Source: Sitta carolinensis
Taxonomy: Eukaryota > Chordata > Aves > Passeriformes > Sittidae
NCBI GenBank assembly: GCA_032173965.1
Contig: CM063284.1
Coordinates: 136,127,625-136,191,624, forward strand
Reading direction: 5' to 3'
Length of the DNA: 64,000 nucleotides
Below the pieces are notes generated by a model that saw only the letters and a program-made list of their open reading frames with translations, was not told the DNA's origin and searched no databases. This document shows positions 1 to 11,340 of this stretch, piece after piece. How positions within the stretch are numbered: the stretch's first letter is position 1; each line of letters opens with the position of its first letter. Position numbers and translations under genes: made by a program.

Positions 1-2443
1 GTGTTATTTTCATGTTCTTTTGAAGGTTCAGTTTGTTAGCTGCTTCTGGCAAGTCATACAGCAGTGGCTTTAAAAAACTCCTAACTTTTGTCACCCTTTC
101 ACAGCATTTAGCATAATTTAAGCTCCCTTGATTGATGTTCCTTAATCAGTTATGCTGGGATACTGAAGTTAATCTACAATAGAAGTGTCCTTGGAAGGAC
201 AAGGAAGCTAGTTTTTGCTGATATAAAAAGGCAAGGGTCAGATACAGGTAAAATTTAGGGCGTTAAAAACTTTACAGCTGACAAACACCAGTCTACATGG
301 GAAGGACTGTTAGCAGAAACTCCATATAATATTACTAAAAGGCTACAATGTCTGAAATGGTTCATGGTCAGTGGAGGTCTAGCTAGTTGTCTGCAAGGAG
401 GTTCTTGCAGTGGTGTCACAACTGTCCCAGCTCTCATTTCGAGTAAGATTAAGATTTAGGAGTATTTATCAGGACAATTGTTTCTATTAAAAGCTACAGT
501 ATCTACTTAGGAACATAAGAAAGACATATAATTCTTTATAATTAATCTGATTTATGTGATACCAGCTGATTTCCATTTGAGTGTTTATTTATCACAGGCT
601 TCTTCTGTATAAGCAGATCATGCAGGCCAAACTTCATCCTTTTCTTGTGAGGGCAAGCAGCATTGTAGAGCCCATATCTCTTCATCTGAACGATACCCCC
701 TCATAAGAGGATCACGTGGTTTATACAGTTTACTGGGGAGGGTTTGTGTTTCGAGCTATCCTTGAAACCTGCTCAAACATTCCTTTCTGGTAGTGTTGCT
801 AGGTGGGATAAACCAAAATCATCCTGGCATGTGTTAATGGTTAAAGAATACAGTCACATTTGACTCTTTTAGCGAGACTTTGACATCATTAAGCCTCGTA
901 ACATATAGAAGCTGTTTTTCAGCTAGGCACCCAACATATATCAATCACCTTCAGCCTGAAACATAGAGCAATATAATCTGTAGTCCAGCACCCACCATCT
1001 TTCCAGAGGACATTTAAACGTGGCATCTTTGTTGCGTGACAGGTGTATAACTGGTCACATGGTGAGCACATCTGTGCAGCTGCTGGACCACAGGATGAAG
1101 AGGGCATTTCTGACAAGTGAAGTTTATGAAATTCTGTTCTCTGGTCCTGAAAAAGACCTGCACCAGCTATCTGCAAGAGGAGTGCAAAGTAGAATTACTT
1201 CCTAATAATGTCACAAAGCTGAAATGCATTCAGTCATCTCATAGACTGGCATTAGGATGGATATGTTAAATACGTGACAAGCATAATGCCAGTAAACATG
1301 GGCTTTAGATGTGTCTGTAAATGTCTGCAAAGTTTACTGAAGAGAAGGCTTTCTAGCACCATTTTGTCTTGGCAATTTGGACTTTGCACAGAACAGAAAA
1401 TGCCTATGGCTGCAAGATGCCAACACAAAATACAGGGGCTAATTGAAGAAAAAGGTTTTATGTATTTCAGTTAAGCGAATTAACAGGCAATGAAACAAGC
1501 AAATAAGCAGGTAATGAAACAAGATAGACAGACTTTCATATTTTGATGTTTAGGAGCAAAATCATCATTATCTAGGTTTCACACAAAGAACAAAAGAGAA
1601 GTTTATTTGAAGACTGCAAAATGTTTGATGTGACCCCGGAGTCAAGAAAAATCCCCTGTGCAAGAGATGAGGCAGCTGTGCTCTGAGGGAAACAGAACCT
1701 TTCCTAATTATTATAGGAAAGGTTGTCCGAGGGGCCTGCTTAATTCATATTATTAATTGAAGGAGTTATGAACACAGGAAGATAAAAATAAAACATTTTC
1801 TCAGCTGCTGAAACAGATGTGAATCTTCATGCAGCAAGAACACTTTAAGTGGTAACAAACAAATACAGAGGTGACAGCAAGTACTTGGAGCCTTATTTAA
1901 TTGAGCAAAAAAAAGAAAGCACCTCAGTACAGGGTACTGCAAGGTCAAATCTAGCTTCTTTAAGTGGAATCTATTTACTGTCAGCAGGTATTTTTCAAGC
2001 ATGAAGGATTCAGGAGGGTAAAACTCCAAGTATTAATGTCATTCTTAGCCCAATATGAGACTCATTAATAAGATATACAGTATTTTTTTAGTAACTAGCT
2101 TTGCAGGAACTCAAAGATAAAGCCACAGCCTGGATATCAGTACCACTCAAAGGCTATCTCTAATTACATGTGTCAGAACTCCAGAACATTTCTATTGTAA
2201 ATGTGTAATTAATTTGCTTACTAAAAATATTTCAGGTCCTAAAATTACCTTAAAGATTAATTATTGAAAGACCATTTCAAAGATGTGAGATTCAGACAAA
2301 GCTGGATCAGAAAGGTACTATCATGAAAAATTTTAGTAAGATTTATGTTGAATAATTAAACAAATGTGAGAAAAAAACCAAAGCCTCCTTAGTGAGACTA
2401 TGCATTCCCACTTGTTTATTGCTCTTTATACTTCTGTCGGGAA
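1..2443. other. AT-rich unique sequence, no gene seen
   Basis: No frame here has a recognisable domain, and the open frames are short (under 90 codons) and overlap on both strands. I see no LINE tail, LTR signature or RNA gene. Small local structures only: a perfect hairpin at 1696-1724 and an imperfect 24-bp tandem duplication at about 1484-1522 (the phrase aatgaaacaag occurs twice). It is consistent with intergenic or intronic vertebrate DNA. Confidence 0.6.
1696..1724. repeat. Perfect 11-bp inverted repeat (hairpin)
   Basis: The arm aacctttccta (1696-1706) is exactly complementary to taggaaaggtt (1714-1724) across a 7-nt AT loop. No adjacent T-run or gene suggests a terminator or a microRNA, and the stem is short for a microRNA precursor. 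It is recorded as structure only. Confidence 0.7.
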
Positions 2444-2523
2444 GAGGCAAATTACAGACATCACATTGCAAGGGTTTATCAGGACTTTTCTACTGAAAAT
2501 TGATAAAACTATCTGAATATTTC
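2444..2523 (+). repeat. 80-bp dispersed repeat, copy A
   Basis: This stretch, starting gaggcaaattacagacatc, matches 6189-6268 in the same orientation with 4 differences in 80 positions and no gaps. All four differences are transitions. The similarity stops sharply at both ends. The unit has no coding signature. It may be part of an unrecognised interspersed repeat or a small local duplication 3.7 kb apart. Confidence 0.85.
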
Positions 2524-3084
2524 TAGATCTAAATATTTGCAAGAAAGCTGGGGTCTGTGGCTCTTTGCAGGACATCCTTTCCACACCTAACAGTCATACC
2601 AAAGGCAAATTCATATTAAACCAGAGACAGATTATTCTGTCTGATGAATAAAATTATTTCCCCCTTTGAATTGCCTCTCATTTGTGATTTTCTCCAGCTA
2701 AGACATAGAGATAGAATGTTGTTTCTTTTATTTCCAGAAGAAACATTCTGTTGGCTTTACTTGGATGATGTCTGTAGGGATATACACATGAGAAGGAATG
2801 AGCAGGAAACTAATCTCAGGGGACCTCTGAACCAGGAACCAATGGAAGAATGTTGGAACCCTGGACACAGAAGATTTTAGGCTTTCTGTGCTGACAGAGA
2901 ATGATCCTCACAAATGCACTACATTTGACCTGAGGCCATAGAAAAAGTTTCCAAAACTGAGTCACAGAACTGAGATTATGAATATGCAGTTAAATAAAAG
3001 TACATTATCTCACAAAGTGAGAGATTTTAAATTTAAAGTTTAATAAAAAGTTGTAAATTATGATACTATATATATGCAACAAAA
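2524..3084. other. Unique sequence, no gene seen
   Basis: This is AT-rich DNA between the first copy of the 80-bp repeat and the G-depleted tract. One 78-codon open frame (2644-2880, + strand) shows no recognisable domain and is probably chance. AT content rises steadily toward the right edge, where tttaaattta-type words become frequent. Confidence 0.5.
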
Positions 3085-3422
3085 TAAAAAACTTAGGGCG
3101 TAATCTTCTTCACAAATTTAAATAACATTGTGTAATTAACTAAAAAAACAGCAATACAAAACATAACTAATTATTAAATTAAAATTTAAAATTAATTGAC
3201 ATCTCATAATTAAATAATTTAAACTTAAAAAACCCTTAAAAACATTACTCCATTTTTACTTTATTAACATATAAAACCACTCACAATTAATAAAACTATA
3301 ACAAAAATAAAAAATAATAAACATCTAAATCCAAAGAAAAATTCTGTCTTTCACGCTTTTAATCCTAACCTTAAAAAAAAATCCCCAAACCCCCAAAATA
3401 AACCCAAAAATTTCTCCACACA
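3085..3422 (+). other. Strongly G-depleted, C-retaining A-rich tract
   Basis: On the + strand there is no G at all from 3199 to 3335 (137 nt) nor from 3357 to 3422. Counting by eye, 3199-3422 holds about 50 C but only 3 G, a strong strand skew that neither flank shares. C stays common, so this is not simply AT-rich microsatellite. The pattern is what mass G-to-A change on one strand would leave, as reported for cytidine-deaminase-edited LTR retroelements in vertebrate, including bird, genomes. The parent sequence is not recognisable, so that origin is inference. Alternatives are a mitochondrial-like insert with one G-poor strand, or a degenerate A/C/T-rich simple repeat. Confidence 0.7.
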
Positions 3423-6188
3423 GAAGAGAGAAATTTCCTCCTTTCTTGTAATGTTCTGTGTTTCTACATATTAACAGTGCTTCTGGTGGCACTTACAAAA
3501 TATTTCCCCTCCGTACTGGGTGGTGTGAAATGAAGGGCTGCTAGAATATGAAAGTAGTGAAAGTCACTAAAAAGATTTTTGGGGCAGGACTCATGTACTT
3601 CTGACCTCATTTTGCCTGTGGTCTTTTCACTCTTTCTCAGTAATGGTGCAATGTAGATTTGTGAAGTCTTAGGCTGGGCTTTTCAAGTATATTTCTTCAC
3701 ATGATTCCCATTATTATCTAATGACATTATTGCTTGTATTGCTTTGATGTTGAGATCTTAATGGATTTTATGAATAAGGCAATTTCTCCTGAGGTCAAGA
3801 TCAAGAAACATCTTTACATTAGAATTTAAGAATAAACTTAAGGCTGCTTAAACTGAACGTCTGAAGAAAGCAAGTATGGTTTAACATGCACTTAGGAGAT
3901 AATAAACCTTAATGCTCTGCAGAGAGTGCCATGACATTATGCCTCAGTGCAGCCTCATCAGCACTTTCTGGGACTCTCAATAAACCTTAGCTTGAAGCTC
4001 AGTGGCTAATTTTCATCCAGATCTGCTGGGTAATGTTGCTGAGGTCTGTTCTGTAGGAAGCAGAGTGCCAGTTCATCTTCTGAGACAGCCAGATGCTGAA
4101 CATCCCCTCTGAACTGAAAACTGCAGCATGCAGCAGCTGCTCTCTGAAGGAGCAGATAGAGGGTATCCTGCCAGAAATTACAAGCTTAAAGTTGAATTTT
4201 AAAGTTCAGCAAAATTCATCCTATACTCCTTTTTCACATCTGGACTGTAACTCATCACATGAGCAAACTTGTTGCAGACCAGCCTTAAAACACATAAGTT
4301 GATAATTGAAAACAGAAGTGTAGGCATGTAATACCACTGATCACATAGTAAAGATTACTGTTTGTTACTTGACTGACTTCAGAAATAGGCTACTGAGAAC
4401 TGTCTGTTTCTAAGGAACTGAAAGCTGGTTTCTAAGGAGCACGCAAAAAATCTCTGTGAAAGTAGGTGAGCAATCTTTCTAGTAGCCCTCAGTGCTGTTA
4501 ACCTTCAGTGGGGTACATAGCATCTCTTCATATCTCCTCAAATAAAATCAACTCGTGCTGTTTAATTCAGCTATGCAGTGAATCAGAAAGGCAAACAACC
4601 CAGAAAAAATCAAGTTATTGCACTGAGAAGTTGCTTGCTATCTTCTCAGTGAGCAAACTCTAGTTTCAGGCCTTTCCCTTAAAATATTCAGCTGCAACTG
4701 GCTGAACACTGCCATTTAAAATCTGCAAGTCTTTGGTGAGAAAAAATGTCCTATTAAGCATGTTCCTGAGGTCTTCTAGGCATAAAGAAGTGCATAATTC
4801 TGCAGGTATATGTGTGCATTCAGAAATATTTTCACGTTATCTATTGGAGTTTAATTTTTGCTTGATAAAAAGAAACCAAATTCAGAGAGCTCTGAATTGA
4901 ACATATTTTGCTCAACAAAAACCTCCTTTTTTAATTTAAGTGAGAAGCTTGGCTTTGTTTTAATAAAATATCATCAAGAAATAAAACTGATACTGTTTTA
5001 TTATAATTTTTTTCTTCCAATTTTCTACTAGGAAAAAAATAGACTATCATAAATTCAAAAAGAGCTTACGGTAGCCTGAAGATTTTTCTTCCTGAAATGG
5101 CTTTAGTACTCCTGCAAAAGACATAATCAGCCAATTACAGTAGGAAGCACACTAATGGTTAAAGCTCTTTAAGTGACATATGATCTTACGATTCTATGTC
5201 CTGTAGCCTCTATGCTTGCATACCTCACTGAGTGGAAGAGGTGTAACCCCTTCTTCGGTTTCAGCTGGAAATTCTTCTGCTGAAGGTAGATTTCTGCAGC
5301 TTGAAAAGCAGGAAGCAGACATCTCTCTTGTAAACTATAATCTAGGCTGGTGATTAAGGCTTACATTTAGGAAATGGGAAGACGATTTCCTAATAAGAAT
5401 TTTATTATGAAATGGGCCTCTTTTTCCCTTCTCCAGAGGGTGCCACAACAGAAACAGAAAAACCAGATCCATTGGGCCCAGAGGAATTATGTGGAAGGGA
5501 TGACAGTTGTGAAGACCAGTTTTATGCCCTTTATGGGCATTAGGTAGATTAAGACCTATATATTTGATTAGTAAAGGAAATAGTATTGAGAACCCCCCAT
5601 CAGAGATGTGTCATCCAACGAGGGAATAACAGCCAGTCTTTTGCAATTCTCATGACCCAGTGACTCATCCACATTTCTGCACAGTGGCATACATTTTGCA
5701 AATATGGTAGCTAGGATTTTAACAAGATAATTGTGTTTAAAATTTGACTTTTGGTCACCCAAGGCCAACTGTCCCTTTACCACATATCCATACCTCTGCC
5801 TGGACTACACAGAACTCGGAGTATAAATTAAAAATTCCACACTGCCTGTATTGTGAACATCTTCATACAATGACTTGGAATGACTTTTTCTCTCCAAAAC
5901 GCTGTTGGCAGATGACCTAGACCAAGAAAATAAAAAGGGCAATATGCTTACATTTAGTCTAACTTGTTAAAAAAAAAGATAAAATCTGTCTATACATGCC
6001 AGTGCAAAGTACCTTCACTGGAATAAAAATGAGAGAAAAAACGGATGCTTTTCTGATTACAAGTCCTTTCTTATGAGAAACTTAAAAGGAAATAAATTTA
6101 AATCACTATGAAGAGTCATTGAAAACCCTACATTTTAGAAATTCAACTTGTTACGTTTTGTTAATACTATTTTATTATCTTTCATTGA
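3423..6188. other. Unique AT-rich sequence, no gene seen
   Basis: Base composition returns to normal at 3423. Open frames (for example 4093-4302 on + and 5568-5783 on -) are short and carry no domain. The only local structure noted is a perfect 10-bp hairpin at 4621-4651. I see no transposon tail or RNA gene in this interval. Confidence 0.55.
4621..4651. repeat. Perfect 10-bp inverted repeat (hairpin)
   Basis: The arm cactgagaag (4621-4630) is complementary to cttctcagtg (4642-4651) across an 11-nt loop. No function is indicated by its neighbours. Confidence 0.65.
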
Positions 6189-6268
6189 GAGGCAAATTAT
6201 AGACATCACATTGCAAGAGTTTATCAGGACTTTTCTACTGAAAACTGATAAGACTATCTGAATATTTC
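6189..6268 (+). repeat. 80-bp dispersed repeat, copy B
   Basis: This is the partner of 2444-2523: same orientation, same length, four transitions apart. The flanks do not align beyond the 80 bp on either side. No target-site duplication or terminal inverted repeat is visible around either copy, so the mechanism of spread is unclear. Confidence 0.85.
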
Positions 6269-9200
6269 ATCCTACTGATATTATCAATTGTTTAAAATTT
6301 CCCATAAAAGAAAAGAATACCAGGATTAAATTTGGCCAAACCAAGAAAATACCGCATTACTTTTAAAAGAAAATATAAAATCTAAGCAAGAATGAAAAAT
6401 GCACTTCTTATAAAAAAGTCCTGATAATACTGATAAAACATTATTTGAATGAATTGCATTTAACATGATATTGAAACAGGTTAAAGTGGTAGTTAAAAAC
6501 TGCTAGTCCAAATGAATGCTGGGGAAAATAATAGTGAAATCAAGGCTGAGCTTAACTAAACTGAAAGAAGTCCAAAATTGAAGCACTATTATTCATTAAA
6601 AGTAACACTGCAAGCAAGCTAAGATTCAAGTATAGGCATTTAGAGTAAAGATAATTGTCTTTTCATAGCAACTAATGACATTTGCCTTTTTTTATAGAGC
6701 TTCATTTGTTAATGCAATGATGAGTGACTTGGACAGCAGTGTTTATTTAGACTGTTTGATGTACTGTAGGACCTGGATGTCTCGTTCATGTATACATCTA
6801 ACTGGAGATTTCAACAAAAGTTCTTCTGACACAAAAGACAATAGCAAAATGAAAAAGAAGCATGCATTTACTAGTAAGTAAGAGTTAATTATAAGGCTTC
6901 AGAGATAAAAATCAAGTGTAGAGGAACTGTACAAGCTCAAATCCAATGAGGCAATGAAGAAGAATGCTGATCCTTAGGGAATGTGTATTCTAATGAAACC
7001 AGAGGAGTCAGTTTCATTCTCTGCTTCTGACGCCAAGTAGGACCACACAGTTTATATCCATACAACCAAATTCTTTCTTCTTCTAGAACAGAATGGTTGA
7101 TCCTTCGAGTCTCCTTCAAATGGTTTCTGACTTTTACAAACCCTAAGCTACCCCAGGTGTTGGCTGTGGGAATGCTAAGGGGACAGACCAAAAATATGGC
7201 AAGGGATGGTGCTGTTAGTGTGAATAAACTCTGCATTTATTTGAGAACTTGATCCTTGGTTCTTTTGGCAGACCAGTAAAATTATAAACTGAATGCCCAG
7301 AAAATCCAAATATCCATACAGACCATATGAAAGATAGGAGGTAACTGCTGAGAAAAGTACAGCCAGCCAAGGAAGCAGAGAGAAATCTAATCCAGCAATA
7401 GCAATATTTGGGGGATTTCTTCTGAATATAAGGGAAAAAGAGGTCTTATTAGACCTAAGCCATGGAAGAAATAAGGCTAAAAGTACAAATTAGCTTATAA
7501 AATAATGAATTCAAATAGATAACAGGGATGCAAAAAAAGAAAGAACCCCCCATGTGTGAGTATATATTCACAGTGTAAAGTTCATTCAGATTTTCAACTT
7601 GGACACCATTCTAGTTCCTGCATTCCCGCATGCTGAAAATATATTCCCTTAATTTATGTTTTCTCCTAAAATGTTGTTGAATAACCAGTAACAGGTCTGC
7701 AGTGAATGTTTAAAGTTAAGGGACATTATCCAAAATCTGTACTGAATGATTCAAGTAAGGATAGACAGTATTCCACTGAGTCTTTCTCCTTGCAAGACAA
7801 GGAGGTTTTGCTTTGTCTCAGCCTAGAGAACAAGCCCTTCTAGAAAAAGGAATACCAGCGTTCTTTCACAGAAACTGTGGGCTTCAAGAAAAGAGAATAG
7901 CATTAAATGGACATTATTCCTTTTTTAAGAAGTACAGATGCACAGTACTATGCAGGAGTAAGGCATTATTCCATTTTTTACACACAAAATCTACTTTGCA
8001 TTTGCTAAAGTTAGATGAGTAATATTTTCAACATAATTAACCAATTAACCCATATAGTAAGTTACCTTCCTCTGAGACTAACAGGAAAAATAATAGCTGT
8101 TGACTATTGCAATTATAGAAGAGAACACAGAATGTGGTTTTTAGACACCAGTGAGTTATTGTAGTCACTCAAAATTATGCATTAAAAAAATTGTGTAAGA
8201 AAGTGAAAAACCAGCTGTGAAATGAATTATTTCTAAAACTTAATTTTTCATCCACCATGAAAAAAATGCTACCTCTTTTAGGCTCTTTCACTCAACTTTG
8301 ATGTGTTTAGAGTAATACATGGATAATAACATTATTATATATGAAGTTTGCATTCTCTGGTACTGATTACAAGACATCTTTTCTTATTTTTTTTTTTTCC
8401 CGACAATATTTATGACAAGTGATTGCTGTGACAGAACCAAGGCAAAAAGAACAAAAGAGAAAGATCATCTGAAGGTCAGCTGGCAACAAATTTTATTCTT
8501 TTTCTGTGATGCTTTCTTACAAGTCTCCTAGTCTGACATTATTTGACCACCATTAGCCCCAGATCTGTGACCTGCCAAATCAATTTGACAAGACTAATAT
8601 GAGCCATGCATGGTTACACATTCCCAGCTCCAGTGTGCACCACAGGATGAGCAAGATAGCTCTGTAGGCCTCAATCACGCTGTCATGCAGATCAGGCTGT
8701 GTGTGTCCACCTAGTCCTTTTCTGGTCTAGGGACTGTGGAACACCAGCTGGTTTCCTCAGTGTGTTTCAGGCAGCTTTTTCAAGGCAGAAGTGATATGTA
8801 AGGTGAGAATATCTGTTTCCCAACCCAATATTTAGTGTGTGAACTAAACACACTAAATATTTTGCATTAGACAAAGGTAGTCTGCCTTCTGCAGTTCAGC
8901 TCAGAGGGTGATGTTTCCTTTGAATTTCACACCTGAGTAAGTACAGTATCAGCAGCCTGAATCCACATCTGCTGTGATTTCACTGTTATGGAACATCTGC
9001 ACCCAGACTCATGGCAAAACTCAATCTTGCTCCTCATGGAGCACAGACCACGGCAGATGGCAGAGGTGGAAGTGAACTTTGCACAGTCTGAGCTGTTCAC
9101 ATTCTGGGAAGTCATGTGCTGCTGCCAGTGAACATTGACATGCTTTAAAAATATCTGGGTTCATGAGTGCTGTGGTTTCGGAATGGTGTTCCGTAATTTA

Positions 9201-9389
9201 GTGCTTCCATTAAAATGAAAACCTATGAGCCACTGCATCAGGAGCCCACAGCTGGTGTATCTGGAGCATTCCATACTCATTGTCATGGTAGTTATGGCAG
9301 ACAGTGGCATTGCTGTTCAGCAATCAATATTAAATATACAATTCAACTGTTCTCACGCAAAAAATCAAATCCCCTTTAGGCACCTTGTA
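6269..9389. other. Unique sequence, no gene seen
   Basis: Open frames such as 6937-7236 (-) and 7813-8022 (+) are short and lack domains. A T-run occurs near 8387-8398. From about 9120 to 9389 the DNA may already be the decayed 3' part of the retroviral element to its right, but I can recognise no LTR boundary or coding motif there. Confidence 0.5.
8827..8861. repeat. Perfect 14-bp inverted repeat with 7-nt loop
   Basis: The arm aatatttagtgtgt (8827-8840) is exactly complementary to acacactaaatatt (8848-8861). It is a strong hairpin for its size. No gene or T-run is placed to make it a terminator, and the stem is too short for a typical microRNA precursor. It could be a remnant terminal repeat of a miniature DNA transposon or a fold-back duplication. 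Confidence 0.8.
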
Positions 9390-9399
9390 CTTCCCTATC

Positions 9400-10140
9400 C
9401 CTCTGCGTTATCCACCAAGTGCTCCAGGTCCTTGAGCAAAACCAGTCCCATGGATGGCCTTTGCTTGAGGCAAGACTAATCCAAACTTCCCCAAAACATT
9501 CCTCACATGCCTCATGGGAACTTTATCCCCTTCTACTGTATGTGGAGATTTTGACTGGGCAGGGTCAGCTCGACTGGTAGAGCCTCTACTGTTAACTAAC
9601 CAGGTAGCCTTTGCTAAGCGTAGATCCACTGTTTGAAGGTCCCACCACCCACATTTTTCAACATAGTTTTTAAAAGTCCTTTGCACCGCTCAATTTTTCC
9701 AGAGGCAGGTGCATGAGAGACAATATGATACACCTTCTCAGTCCCATGCTTCTGGTCCAGGTGTCTTTGATGCTGTTTTAGAAATGAGTCCCTTTGCCCA
9801 ACTCACGGTGTGCCGTCTCATTATAGGACTTGCTTCTCAAGGCCCATGATGGTGTTCTGGGCAGTGGCTTGAGGCACAGGCTGCAAGGCTGCATCTTCAA
9901 TCATGCAATGGTTGTTTCCACCATTGTAAGCACATGGTGCTTGTCTTGGCAGGTTTGTGAGAGTGTGATGAAATCAATCTGCCAGGCCTCCACATATTTA
10001 TATTTCAACCATTGCCCCACCTTTACCTCCTTGGCCTGCTTCATTGCAGCACGTTTCACAGTCATGGATGACCTGGGGTATAGTGTCCATGGTTACGCAC
10101 ACCCCTCAACGATGAGACCATCTGCATGTTACATTTCTTC
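9400..10140 (-). pseudogene. pol: Retroviral integrase remnant
   Basis: The minus-strand reading shows an N-terminal zinc-binding-like segment near 10040-10100, with H and C residues in the phrase VIHDCETC. Core-like sequence follows, with several stops. An open C-terminal stretch lies at 9408-9686 and contains LAKATWLVNSRG followed by DPAQSK. That stretch is 92 codons and is the longest uninterrupted part of the element. In an intact element, integrase would join viral DNA to the host chromosome. This copy is broken by stops and frameshifts and is certainly inactive. It lies directly downstream, in the retroviral sense, of the RNase H remnant. Confidence 0.8.
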
Positions 10141-10394
10141 CCTCATGGCCTCAGGTGACATGGGCCCACTGAGCCATAAATAACTAACCCTTATATTGCC
10201 AATACAGACTAACCTGAGACATTTTAGTTTTGGCATCTTGATCCACCTGTCCATTGCTGCAATGCTCTTCAGTAGCCCAAATCTACATGTGCATCTACAG
10301 GACATATTTTCATAGTCAAATTCTCTACCTAGGCAGCCATGTCTTGCCACATCAGTTTAGCAGCATAGATGGATTTTCCTCTGCTCTGCCAATT

Positions 10395-10730
10395 AGTCTT
10401 TTTTGATAGGTCCAGCCACACCCATGGAGCATTTGCTACCGTCCGGGAGTCAGCGTAGAGGGAGAATGCCAGCCAGTTCTCCTGTTCAGTGATATCTAAA
10501 GCCAGCTGGACATTTTTCAGCTCTGCTACCTAACTGGATCCACCTTGTCCTTCAATAGCTCCTGTGACTTACTGCATAGGACTCCATATGGACTCCTTTG
10601 GAACTCCATATGGAGTCCATAGGGATACATTGAAAATGGAAAAAACTTTTCCATTTTCAATGTATCTTTATAATATGGCAGGAGTCATCAGTGAAGAGAG
10701 TATCGCTTTTCGTTTTCTGGTAGCTGTTTA
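10395..10730 (-). pseudogene. pol: Retroviral RNase H remnant
   Basis: On the minus strand three pieces of an RNase H domain are visible: an LFTDDS box near 10685-10705, an AELKNVQLALDI helix near 10505-10540, and the LYADSRTVANAPWVW box near 10415-10462. These supply the acidic residues typical of the fold. Between the first and second pieces the sequence is replaced by a cluster of palindromes (10579-10666) that breaks the reading frame. The domain would normally remove the RNA strand during reverse transcription; here it is dead. Confidence 0.8.
10579..10666. repeat. Palindrome cluster inside RNase H remnant
   Basis: Two structures lie side by side. First, the 14-bp palindrome actccatatggagt (10603-10616) is preceded by a partial direct copy at 10579-10596, and the 9-mer at 10588-10596 is complementary to 10612-10620. 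Second, a perfect 20-bp inverted repeat has arms at 10624-10643 and 10647-10666, with only the 3-nt spacer aac. The tight fold-back suggests a template-switch inverted duplication of one short retroviral segment. Confidence 0.85.
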
Positions 10731-11059
10731 TATGATGGAGCCTCCTCCTCTTCTAATGATCCAAAATTTTTGCCTTCAGGCCAGTTGCTGATGACTTCCA
10801 AGACCCTTAAGCAATTGGAATTTCCTATTTGCCCTCACTGTGTGATCAGAGAGATCCAATTGCTCCATATGGCATCATTGGCATGACACGCAGAGGGGAT
10901 ATTCCCTTTGAGCATTTAGCCCAGCACTGGCAGTCAGGGTGCCAGGAGGAGCTGTGCTTCAGTGCCAATCACCTGTGAGTCTCACCCTTTTCCAGTGGAG
11001 CTTAGATGAATCCATGGTAAATAGTGGTGTTGTGTTTCCACTCCTGGGGCAGCTGGGCA

Positions 11060-11340
11060 CACCCCTCTGTGTACTCTGCTGCTAAAGGAATGGAGAAAAA
11101 TGCATTGACAATGTCAATAGTGGCACCATTTCACTGTCTTGGACTCTGGTTTGTACTGAAGCGCCAGCATGTCCGGCACAGCAGCTCTTAGAGGTGATGT
11201 GATTTCATTCAGGCCACTGTCAGTCTCCATTCTCCCTTGGACTTTTGTACTGGCCATACAAGGCTCCTACAGGGTGAGCGAGTCTTGCTGACCACTCCCT
11301 GGCTCTCTAGTCCCCTAATCATGTCATGAATGGGGGTGAT
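11060..11340 (-). pseudogene. pol: Retroviral reverse transcriptase remnant, fingers/palm start
   Basis: On the minus strand the N-terminal part of a retroviral reverse transcriptase is visible. The phrase GVVSKTRSPCRS lies near 11260-11310, and DIVNAFFSIPL, holding the first catalytic aspartate position, near 11090-11125. The usual YxDD box that should follow is not visible. The sequence from about 10.73 to 11.0 kb retains only scattered similarity and includes stops, so a deletion of the palm core is likely. The enzyme would copy viral RNA into DNA in a working element; this one could not. Confidence 0.75.
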
